Assembly: GCA_024278775.1 (NCBI GenBank)
Contig: JAJRSP010000143.1
Coordinates: 1-19,414, forward strand
DNA: 19,414 nt
Source of the DNA: Planctomycetota bacterium
Lineage (GTDB): Bacteria; Planctomycetota; Phycisphaerae; UBA1845
Reading direction: 5' to 3'
Below, piece after piece: positions 12,827-19,414 of this stretch. The stretch's first letter is position 1; every line of letters starts with the position of its first letter. The position numbers were made by a program, and so were the translations under genes. The notes under the pieces are model-generated. The model had not been told where the DNA came from, made no database searches, and saw nothing but the letters and a program-made list of their open reading frames with translations.

Positions 12827-14417
12827 ATCGCTGCGGCCAGGTGCCACGCCATCGAAGGACGAAAGGCTCGCGTGTTCTTGTGGTGCCACGGATTCGATTG
12901 TGGAGAACTTTCCACAGGCCCGACCTTTCGACGAACACAATCGCGCGTTGATCGCCAACGTCCACCCGACGGACTGGACTAACCCTAAGCCGTCGGGTCG
13001 TTACAACATGGTGGTGATCGGTGGTGGTACGGCCGGACTTGTAACGGCGGCTGGTGCTGCCGGACTCGGCGCGAAAGTGGCGCTCATCGAGCGTGCCCTC
13101 TTGGGCGGTGATTGTCTCAACGTCGGATGTGTTCCCTCCAAAGCGCTGATCCGTTGTGCCCGTGCGTTCGCGGAAGTCCGAGACGCCGGTGGTTTTGGTG
13201 TGACCGTCCCGGACGGTGCGGCCGTGGACTTCCCGGCGGTGATGGAACGCATGCGGAAGCTCCGGGCGGACATCAGCCCGAACGACTCGGCGCAGCGATT
13301 TCGCGAACTCGGTATTGATGTTTTCATCGGCGATGCCAAGTTCACCGGTCGCGATTCCGTCGAAGTTAATGGCCGGACGCTGCGTTTTGCCAAGGCGTGC
13401 ATCGCCACGGGGGCTAGGGCGGTGCCGCTGCCAATTCCCGGTTTGGCGGAGGCCGGCTACCTGACCAACGAAACCCTTTTCTCGTTGACGGAACTGCCTC
13501 GACGATTAGCGGTGATCGGCGCGGGACCGATCGGGTGCGAGATGGCTCAGTCCTTCGCCCGGTTCGGCTCCGAGGTCACTCTGGTGGAGGCGTTGCATCA
13601 TCTTCTTGGCCGCGAAGACGAGGATGCCGCCGAGCGAGTCGAGCGAGCCCTGGTGCGCGACGGGGTGAAGATCAACTGCTGTGCGAAGATCACCGGGGTG
13701 CGTCGGAAGGGTGACGAAACCGTCCTCACGTTGGAAGGAGAAACGGGCGGCGAGATTGCGGTGGATGCCGTATTGGTTTCCGTGGGCCGGGCACCGAACG
13801 TTGACGGACTGGGGTTGGAAGCCGCCGGTGTGCAGTTCGATACGAGGCAGGGCGTCACAGTTGACGACCATCTGCGAACCACCAACCCGAAAATCTTTGC
13901 GGCCGGCGATGTCTGCTCTCCCTATAAGTTTACGCACGCCGCCGATTTCATGGCCCGCATCGTGATCCAGAACGCACTCTTCTTCGGCCGCAGCAAGGCT
14001 AGCGCCCTGACGATTCCGTGGTGTACCTTCACCGATCCGGAGATCGCCCACGTGGGTCTGTACGAGTCGCAGGCGCGGGAGAAGGGAATCGAAGTGGATA
14101 CTTTTGCCGTGGAAATGTCCGATGTGGATCGCGCCGTGCTTGACGGTGAATCCGAGGGTTTTTTGAAGGTGCATGTGCAGAAGGGGAGCGATAAGATTCT
14201 CGGGGCGACGCTCGTGGCCAGTCACGCGGGAGATATGATCTCGGAAATCACGCTGGCGATGGTATCCGGTGCCGGGCTCGGTACGCTGGCCAAGACGATC
14301 CACCCCTACCCCACGCAAGCAGACGTGATCCGCAAGGCGGGCGACGCCTACAACAAGACAAGGCTCACTCCGCGTGTGAAGGGCATGTTTGACACGCTGA
14401 TGCGTTGGAGGCGGTAG
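12804..14417 (+). CDS. Mercuric-reductase/lipoamide-dehydrogenase-like flavoprotein disulfide reductase
   Basis: 537 residues of the class I pyridine nucleotide-disulfide reductase family. FAD-binding 'VIGGGTAG' (71-78), the redox-active pair Cys104/Cys109 in 'GGDCLNVGCVPSKAL', an 'ATGARA' motif, the NAD(P)-binding 'IGAGPIGCEMA', 'FAAGDV' and the C-terminal active-site 'HPYPTQAD' are all present. The last residue is Asp where the partner of the active-site His is usually Glu. The MerA-specific C-terminal Cys-Cys is absent, as is the N-terminal metal-binding domain; instead there is a 65-residue N-terminal extension with a CSCG (24-27). Mercury reduction is therefore doubtful, and a dithiol or arsenic-related substrate is as likely. 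The start ATG 12804 overlaps the previous gene by 23 bases, making three coupled genes from arsS onward. Confidence 0.9.
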   Translation: MTKKTTAESLRPGATPSKDERLACSCGATDSIVENFPQARPFDEHNRALIANVHPTDWTNPKPSGRYNMVVIGGGTAGLVTAAGAAGLGAKVALIERALLGGDCLNVGCVPSKALIRCARAFAEVRDAGGFGVTVPDGAAVDFPAVMERMRKLRADISPNDSAQRFRELGIDVFIGDAKFTGRDSVEVNGRTLRFAKACIATGARAVPLPIPGLAEAGYLTNETLFSLTELPRRLAVIGAGPIGCEMAQSFARFGSEVTLVEALHHLLGREDEDAAERVERALVRDGVKINCCAKITGVRRKGDETVLTLEGETGGEIAVDAVLVSVGRAPNVDGLGLEAAGVQFDTRQGVTVDDHLRTTNPKIFAAGDVCSPYKFTHAADFMARIVIQNALFFGRSKASALTIPWCTFTDPEIAHVGLYESQAREKGIEVDTFAVEMSDVDRAVLDGESEGFLKVHVQKGSDKILGATLVASHAGDMISEITLAMVSGAGLGTLAKTIHPYPTQADVIRKAGDAYNKTRLTPRVKGMFDTLMRWRR

Positions 14418-14544
14418 CCGCGTAGGGGATGTGTGTGGGGGTGATGTGGCGAGCGTTCTTGAGGGGGGCTGGGTGTAGTTGGTCTTTTGCGGTTGTTCAG
14501 CGGCGGCGGTTCCTTGAGTGTTTTCTTGGTCGGGCACGATCACG

Positions 14545-15375
14545 ATGATGATACAGCTTCACGAAAGACGTACGGGCCGCGTCGACTGCGTAGATGCTGC
14601 GACACAAGAGGTGTCCGCTGTCGCTTGTGAGCCCCATCACCGGTGCCAACGCCCGACGGAGCCATCCACCGGGTTGCGGCACCTGTCGGTCATCATTCCC
14701 ACGTTCAACGAAGAACGGACGATCGGCCACACGCTTGAGGGTGTGTGCCGTGGAGGCGTGTGGGAGGTGATCGTGGTCGATGGCGGAAGCACCGACCGAA
14801 CACGCGAGATCGCCTGTGCCCAAGGTGTGACAGTGATCGAATCGTCTCCTGGTCGTGCGCGGCAGCTCTCAGCGGGCGCATCAGCCGCGACCGGTGATAC
14901 CTTATTGTTTCTGCACGCCGACACTTCATTACCGAGTGGTTTTGATGAAAATGTGTTTCTCACGCTGAGTCGGCCGGGTGTCTGTGCCGGGGCATTCCGG
15001 CTGCGGATCGATTCGCAGAGGCGTGCATACCGGCTCATCGAGAGGCTGGTCAACTTCCGATCGCACGTGAGGCAGATGCCGTATGGTGACCAGGCTATTT
15101 TCGTGTCCGCAGAAGCGTTTCGAGAGGTCGGCGGCTTTCCTGACGTGCCGATTATGGAAGACTACGCGCTGATGAGGCGGTTGCGGCGGCTCGGTCGCAT
15201 CCGGATCGCACCGGCCGTCGTGGTGACGTCCGCCCGCCGCTGGATCGAATACGGTGTGTGGCGGACGACGCTTCGCAATCAAATCTGTATCGCGGCCTAC
15301 CGACTCGGCGTATCCCCGTCGAGAATCGTTACCTGGCGTGAGCGGAGGCCACGCGATCGGTCACCGGTTACTTGA
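14545..15375 (+). CDS. Family 2 glycosyltransferase, TIGR04283-type (arsenosugar-linked)
   Basis: A GT-A fold glycosyltransferase. 'LSVIIPTFNEERTIGHTLEG' (47-66), 'EVIVVDGGSTDRTREIA' (74-90), 'SPGRARQLSAGASAATGDTLLFLHADTSLP' (metal-binding HAD in place of DXD) and the acceptor-side 'PIMEDYALMRRLRRLG' are strongly reminiscent of the TIGR04283 family, annotated for arsenosugar biosynthesis because it travels with arsS. It would transfer a sugar from a nucleotide donor at the cytoplasmic membrane surface. The start is uncertain: ATG 14545 leaves a 45-residue, Cys-containing extension before the catalytic domain, and TTG 14674 would give a more usual N-terminus; no ribosome site is clear. It follows the flavoenzyme after 127 bases. 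Its 3' end overlaps the convergent MazG-like gene by eight bases. Confidence 0.85.
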   Translation: MMIQLHERRTGRVDCVDAATQEVSAVACEPHHRCQRPTEPSTGLRHLSVIIPTFNEERTIGHTLEGVCRGGVWEVIVVDGGSTDRTREIACAQGVTVIESSPGRARQLSAGASAATGDTLLFLHADTSLPSGFDENVFLTLSRPGVCAGAFRLRIDSQRRAYRLIERLVNFRSHVRQMPYGDQAIFVSAEAFREVGGFPDVPIMEDYALMRRLRRLGRIRIAPAVVVTSARRWIEYGVWRTTLRNQICIAAYRLGVSPSRIVTWRERRPRDRSPVT

Positions 15376-15718
15376 ACTTTCCGAGATACGCCGCGGTCGG
15401 GTATTTCTTCGCGTTTTTTTTCATTTTGTCCGCCAATGCGGAGGACAGATCAATGTTCATGGTCTTGGCGAATGATACCGTGTAGGCCAGCACGTCGGCC
15501 AGTTCTTCGCGGATGTCGTTCATAGCGGCCGCGTCATCTTTGACGGCCGCCAGCTCATCCGTGCGGAGCCACTGGAAGTGCTCCATGAGTTCGGCCGCTT
15601 CAATCGCGATCGAGGCGGAGAGGTTTTTCGGATCGTGAAACGGCTGCCAGTTTCGTTCGGCCACAAACGCTTCGACCAGATCAATCAGTTCCTGCACCGT
15701 CGTGTCCCGATCGTTCAC
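15368..15718 (-). CDS. MazG-like nucleotide pyrophosphohydrolase
   Basis: A compact 116-residue all-alpha pyrophosphohydrolase of the MazG-like/dCTPase (RS21-C6) type. The metal-binding acidic motifs are visible: 'IEAAELMEHFQW' (ExxE) and, about 30 residues on, 'REELADVLAY' (ExxD). A 'KNLSASIAIEAAEL' lead and a basic C-terminus 'KMKKNAKKYP' complete the family pattern. Such enzymes hydrolyse (d)NTPs to monophosphates and remove non-canonical nucleotides. The start is GTG (15716-15718) with AGGAAG five to six bases upstream on this strand. It follows the metalloprotease gene after 37 bases, so the two may share a transcript, and it converges on the glycosyltransferase gene with an eight-base overlap. 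Confidence 0.9.
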   Translation of the reverse strand: MNDRDTTVQELIDLVEAFVAERNWQPFHDPKNLSASIAIEAAELMEHFQWLRTDELAAVKDDAAAMNDIREELADVLAYTVSFAKTMNIDLSSALADKMKKNAKKYPTAAYLGKFK

Positions 15719-15755
15719 GGCGCTTCCTTTCGCTTGGGAGACAGAGCGTCACGGC

Positions 15756-18197
15756 TTACGGCGTACATCGGCCACACCGGTCCGTACAGAAACCATCGAT
15801 ACAGAAACCGGTGCCGCACTGCACATCATTAGCGCAGGCGTTGTTCCCGCAGATTATGTTCGACGGACACGTGCAAGGCCCCAGAATAGAATTCACCGAG
15901 GCGTAAGAGGTACCGAGGAAAGCTTGGACGACGGTCGCGATGTCCTTGAAATCGACGGCGTTCATGGGGCTGACGACATTCGGCTGAAGCTGAGCAACGG
16001 ATTTGATTGGGGCACCGGGATTGCCGAGGAACTTGGCCACATAGGCCTGGATGTCTTTGAAATCCGGTTGAAACGGCGTTGGGGAATAAGGGCCGACCAC
16101 ATCACCGAAAAACGCAGTGGTGATCACGAGCGGGTCCGACCAGCAACTCTCCATGGCCAGGTCCGGGCATAACACCGACGCACGCTGCACGACATAACTC
16201 GAACTCGGCATGATTTCCGCTCCGTAGACGGAAATGATGCCTTCGCTCGACCAGTTGTGGATATAGGGATCACACTGGAGCGGGGCGGCGGTAAACGTTA
16301 ACCCCGGCTGCGAGCTATCCTCTTCGGGCGCGGCGACCGGAGGGCCGACGTAATACTCGTTGTTGACGGGCACATTGAATCCATCCAACGCGGTGACGGT
16401 GACCCGAATGATCTCATTGACACCACTCGGTGTTGGTGGTGGTGCGGCAAAACGTAGATACCGGAGCGTGTCATTGGTCTCGGTGGTGGGGGCTGCTGAA
16501 ACCGGTGGGGCACCCACAAAGGTGAAGTCCATGACACTGCCCGCCGCGCTGATGCCGTTGATGATAACACCGGAATCGGAGGCAACGCCGAACTGATACC
16601 TGTCGGTACTCGGTACGCTGGTGGTGGTGATCGAACGCACTCCGTCAAGGTGGTACACATCGCCGCCGTCGCCCCGGTTGTTGTCGCGTTCGAGATCATA
16701 GTTGCCGTCTGCTTGCAACAGGGCGACCCGGTAATGGCGGTTGTTCTCCGGCCAGCCCGCCTGACCGGGATAACCTTCGTCCGTGTTGCAACACTTCGCT
16801 TCATCGATATGCCAGATGCAAAGCCCACCCTGCGGCATGATACTCTCCACGCCGACAGGCTGCCGGTTTTCGATCAGAAGGTATTCATTATTCGAAAACC
16901 CGATGTCGATACGGAACACCTCCGGAGAGAACTCGACCTGTGCCGCCGAGTACGTTCCCGGTCCGATGACCGTCGGTGTGACCCACCCCAACGCAATTTT
17001 GCTGTGAGGGCTGAAGTGCGGCGGGTGAAGCTGCGAGCCGTCAAATCCCCACGAGTTGCCCATCATGCCGTAGGAACCAAGCCCGGCCCCGTTGCCGCTG
17101 GTGTCGTAGAGATCGGGAAGACCGAAGAAGTGGCCCGTTTCGTGGCAGATGACGCCGATGCGTCCGATCTCGGTGCTTCCACCCGGTCCCCAAAGACCGG
17201 GGCTGACGTGGTAAGCGCTGACTCGAACACCTTCGTTCGAGGTCCATGACGGGATCGACCATCGATGTGACCAGATCCGATTCGGGCTGTTCATCCCTCC
17301 CCACTCGGCACCGTAGCCGGAGTGAATAAACGCGATCGAGTCAACAAAACCATTTCCGTCCACGTCAAACTGACTAAAGTCAATCGAGCTGTCGGCCGCT
17401 TGTAATGCACTCCGGATAGCGGACCAAAAGCGAGAGCTGAGCCCGGAAGCGCCGTTCGCGTAGTAAGACTCGGTCTGTGGCAGATCCACCCATCCGACTA
17501 CGGTGGAGTCCAAAGAGAACTGGCCATAGGAGTTTTCCAGGTAGACGTCGCGAACGCTACCGGTCGGCGCGAGTACGGGGTCACCGCCCACGGCGTTGAA
17601 CAGCGTGTCGATGTCGGCGTTCGAGGGGAGTGGACGCGTGAGATGATCGGCGAACCGCATCATGATGACGATATTCTTCCTGGTCCCGGTGACTCCCGCG
17701 GTCATGGCAGCCGACGCATGCTCCGCCGCGAAAGCTTGTTTGTGTTCCTGTCGAAGACGCAGACGCACGCTCGACGGGGGCAGTGTCTTCGGTGAAAGCC
17801 CTACCTGCGCCGGGTCGACATCGCCGACACGCCACCTCGTGGGCGTGAGCTGTTGGGTGTCGTCCAGAGTCGCATAGCGATAGGTGTTGTTCTCTCTCAC
17901 GACGGTGAACCCGCGGGTATCTTCCAGCCAGTGAAAGTATTCGTCTCCCCGAATGTAGAGTGTGAGGGAGGTCCCGTCCGGCTGCTTCACCGTGAACGGA
18001 TGAGGGCAGGCTGGAACGGCTACCGTGATGCCGGCAGACACGAACGTATGCACCGCAATAACGGCCAACCACAGACGCCACGTTACAATTTTTCGAGCGG
18101 TGGTATTAGCCGCCGTGCCCCCATGAACAACGGTGTCGCCGGAACCTCCGGCGCGGTAATGGGAAAGATACTCTTCTGATGCAACCAAGCGATTCAT
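15756..18197 (-). CDS. Secreted M6-type zinc metalloprotease with dockerin-like tail
   Basis: About 813 residues. A 38-residue polar lead precedes the hydrophobic signal segment (about 40-62). The catalytic domain shows the zinc motif HETGHFFGLPD (His352, Glu353, His356, Asp361) and a Met-turn 'SYGMMGNS' (375-382), as in M6 (immune inhibitor A-like) peptidases. An EF-hand-like calcium loop 'DVDGNGFVD' lies near 278-286. Beta-rich C-terminal domains follow, then two 'DFKDI...V..FLG' units (about 712 and 749) of the planctomycete dockerin-like type, and a tail with nine cysteines (775-813). The start is ATG at 18195-18197 with GGGAG upstream on this strand; the open frame extends to 18335 but that part reads like non-coding sequence. 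An extracellular protease, unrelated in theme to the arsenic genes. Confidence 0.88.
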   Translation of the reverse strand: MNRLVASEEYLSHYRAGGSGDTVVHGGTAANTTARKIVTWRLWLAVIAVHTFVSAGITVAVPACPHPFTVKQPDGTSLTLYIRGDEYFHWLEDTRGFTVVRENNTYRYATLDDTQQLTPTRWRVGDVDPAQVGLSPKTLPPSSVRLRLRQEHKQAFAAEHASAAMTAGVTGTRKNIVIMMRFADHLTRPLPSNADIDTLFNAVGGDPVLAPTGSVRDVYLENSYGQFSLDSTVVGWVDLPQTESYYANGASGLSSRFWSAIRSALQAADSSIDFSQFDVDGNGFVDSIAFIHSGYGAEWGGMNSPNRIWSHRWSIPSWTSNEGVRVSAYHVSPGLWGPGGSTEIGRIGVICHETGHFFGLPDLYDTSGNGAGLGSYGMMGNSWGFDGSQLHPPHFSPHSKIALGWVTPTVIGPGTYSAAQVEFSPEVFRIDIGFSNNEYLLIENRQPVGVESIMPQGGLCIWHIDEAKCCNTDEGYPGQAGWPENNRHYRVALLQADGNYDLERDNNRGDGGDVYHLDGVRSITTTSVPSTDRYQFGVASDSGVIINGISAAGSVMDFTFVGAPPVSAAPTTETNDTLRYLRFAAPPPTPSGVNEIIRVTVTALDGFNVPVNNEYYVGPPVAAPEEDSSQPGLTFTAAPLQCDPYIHNWSSEGIISVYGAEIMPSSSYVVQRASVLCPDLAMESCWSDPLVITTAFFGDVVGPYSPTPFQPDFKDIQAYVAKFLGNPGAPIKSVAQLQPNVVSPMNAVDFKDIATVVQAFLGTSYASVNSILGPCTCPSNIICGNNACANDVQCGTGFCIDGFCTDRCGRCTP

Positions 18198-18579
18198 ATA
18201 CCAACTCCCGGCAGGAAATACAGTACACGCAACGGATCCCAACCGGGGGGGACTCGTCTTTACGCCGACACTGACGCCCCCTACACCCCTGCTAACCCGC
18301 GGGAACATGGTAGCAGTTTTCGATATTGGATTCAAGTGTGGATCGGAGGGCCGAATAACAGGCGTGCGGCCGGGGATTGTGGCATTGATCCGCTACGAAC
18401 CACGTTGCAAATGGTGCAACCACCTCTGCCGCGCTGAGCTGCATAAGGAACGTACCCCAATTCTGTCGGAACTGAGGCTCGGGAAGAAGACATCCACGAT
18501 CTGGGTGGCGAATCGAATCCTCACCCATCCGCATCACGCAGGACACTTTCTGCGCAGGTGTGAACAAGACGTTCGTGAA
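18198..18579. other. Intergenic region upstream of the metalloprotease
   Basis: About 380 bases without a convincing gene. It holds the metalloprotease ribosome site, a candidate promoter (18307-18335) and an inverted repeat CTGCTA (18289-18294) / TAGCAG (18311-18316) spanning the palindrome cccgcggg. The open frames that cross it on either strand have no recognisable motif. From about 18340 to 18579 nothing else is seen. Confidence 0.5.
18307..18335 (-). promoter_or_regulatory. Candidate sigma-70 promoter of the metalloprotease gene
   Basis: On the minus strand TTGAAT (18335-18330) is followed after 17 bases by TACCAT (18312-18307), each matching four of six consensus positions. Transcription would begin near 18300, leaving a leader of about 100 bases. 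Confidence 0.3.
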
Positions 18580-19414
18580 TCAGGCTTCGGGTTTGGGAGG
18601 GGGATTTGCCTCTGTGGGTGGTTTTTGCTTAATGATTTTCGGCAAGGGGCCGAAGTGGATGTCTTCGACCGAGGGTGTCGGCTTTGGGTCTAGCCGGTTG
18701 TAGATGTCGCCCCCCTTGCGGCTGATGATCTTGCCGCGTTCGTCTACGATCAAGTTAAACGCTCCGTTCGTCTGATCCTTGTAGAACATGGTTATCACAA
18801 AGTGTCGTCCACCTTGGTACGCAACAGCCTCAGGATTTCTGAGCTTCGGCACGGTTAGTGAATCCGCCACGCTTGCGGGCAAAACGGCCTTGTACCAGAG
18901 CGGCACCACGTCTCCCGCCTTGGGATCGGGGCGTACATAGGCCTTGTGCCGCACGCCGAGGCTTGGCTTTAACGCAAAGAGAACATAGGGAGCAGATACT
19001 TTCAGTTTTTTTATTCCACGCTCTTCAGGATACACCTCGCAGTTATCCCCGGAAACCACAAGAACCTTCGCCTGTGCAAGCCACACGACCGACGGTATCG
19101 TACCATCATGCCACACCTCGTAGAGCACCTTCCCATCCAAGCCGTAAACTCGGAGCGCACGCCGAGAACGAAAGTGAGAGAACGTGACCACGAGTTCCAC
19201 ACCGGGATGCTCCGGGAAGATGTCCGCCACAAGACGCAGACCATCTGGACCGAAATCCGCCCCCTTAAAAAAGTCTCCCGATTCCACCGCCACTTCATCA
19301 TCCTGGATGGATGAAGACCAGAGTGGTTCGTTGAACTTTCCATTGGAGACATCGAACAGCGACACCGTTCTTGCGAGCGGTGGATCTGCGCGGGGAGAAA
19401 ACCCTACGACTGCA
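18580..19414 (-). CDS. C-terminal part of an unrecognised protein (5' end beyond the window)
   Basis: The frame is open from the right edge. The first in-window residues ('AVVGFSPRADPPLARTVSLFDV') read as continuous protein, so this is the 3' part of a longer gene and the GTG at 19365 is not a real start. The visible 277 residues contain beta-propeller-like phrases ('LRVYGLDGKVLYEVW', 'SVVWLAQAKVLVVSGDN'), then a globular part ('KAYVRPDPKAGDVVPLWYKAVLP'), and end in a Pro/Lys-rich tail. The pattern recalls the C-terminal beta-propeller-like region of some planctomycete serine/threonine kinases, but no kinase motif is in view and this is a guess. It stops at 18580-18582, about 380 bases before the metalloprotease gene in the same direction. 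Confidence 0.7.
   Translation of the reverse strand, partial: AVVGFSPRADPPLARTVSLFDVSNGKFNEPLWSSSIQDDEVAVESGDFFKGADFGPDGLRLVADIFPEHPGVELVVTFSHFRSRRALRVYGLDGKVLYEVWHDGTIPSVVWLAQAKVLVVSGDNCEVYPEERGIKKLKVSAPYVLFALKPSLGVRHKAYVRPDPKAGDVVPLWYKAVLPASVADSLTVPKLRNPEAVAYQGGRHFVITMFYKDQTNGAFNLIVDERGKIISRKGGDIYNRLDPKPTPSVEDIHFGPLPKIIKQKPPTEANPPPKPEA

Noticed and set aside
12804..14417. Naming the flavoenzyme mercuric reductase (merA)
   Set aside because: The MerA C-terminal cysteine pair and N-terminal metal-binding domain are absent and no mer genes are nearby.
14425..14473. A G-quadruplex in the G-rich gap
   Set aside because: The G-runs are separated by loops that are too long for a canonical quadruplex, so it is not listed as a feature.
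13506..14543. A 345-codon minus-strand frame opposite the flavoenzyme
   Set aside because: The plus strand encodes an intact disulfide reductase; the minus translation is His/Arg-rich without any motif, as expected for an antisense shadow in GC-rich DNA.
18292..18567. A 91-codon minus-strand frame between the two right-hand genes
   Set aside because: No ribosome site or motif; composition reads as non-coding. A degraded gene cannot be excluded.
18307..18693. A 128-codon plus-strand frame with several cysteines
   Set aside because: It runs over the end of the minus-strand gene at 18580, has no ribosome site, and its ATG lies inside the candidate promoter; no motif supports it.

Overview
The window looks like a piece of a GC-rich bacterial chromosome, most likely a planctomycete or close relative. 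This is inferred from three things: Cys-rich 'GACC...GGTYQGDGT' tandem repeats in a lipoprotein, a secreted metalloprotease ending in a 'DFKDI...FLG' dockerin-like pair plus a Cys-rich tail, and an ECF sigma/zinc-finger anti-sigma pair of the kind frequent in that phylum. No rRNA, tRNA, CRISPR array, transposase or prophage gene was seen.

Layout. (1) 4-975: a membrane/TPR protein that may be truncated by the window edge, followed by a strongly structured, REP/MITE-like intergenic stretch (1000-1169). (2) 1261-5009: a tight operon of an ArsR-family repressor and a complete phosphate-type ABC importer (pstS, pstC, pstA, pstB) with no phoU. A palindrome and a promoter sit just before arsR, and the transcript may be leaderless. 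(3) 5240-6211: a lipoprotein made of seven Cys-rich 42-residue repeats. (4) 6413-8081: an ECF sigma factor, its zf-HC2 anti-sigma factor and a single-pass membrane protein. (5) 8124-9008: an exported protein of five tandem YHS-like CxxC modules. (6) 9171-14417: ferredoxin/flavodoxin-NADP reductase, an ArsS-type radical SAM enzyme, a TVP38/TMEM64-DUF547 fusion, and a mercuric-reductase/lipoamide-dehydrogenase-like flavoenzyme, the last three overlapping. (7) 14545-15375: a TIGR04283-type glycosyltransferase, a family linked to arsenosugar biosynthesis. (8) Minus strand: a MazG-like pyrophosphohydrolase, an M6-type metalloprotease and a 5'-truncated gene at the right edge.

Working model (inference). 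Regions 2-7 form an arsenic-linked island. An As(III)-responsive ArsR would control an oxyanion importer. A metal- or stress-responsive sigma factor would control an extracytoplasmic CxxC protein. An NADPH reductase would feed electrons to ArsS, which together with the glycosyltransferase points to arsenosugar-type organoarsenic chemistry. The arsenite methyltransferase ArsM, which normally supplies the ArsS substrate, is not in this window, and neither are arsenate reductase or arsenite efflux genes. The individual families are known. What is unusual is the combination: PstSCAB under ArsR, the penta-YHS protein, the fused TVP38-DUF547 protein, and the flavoprotein reductase beside ArsS.
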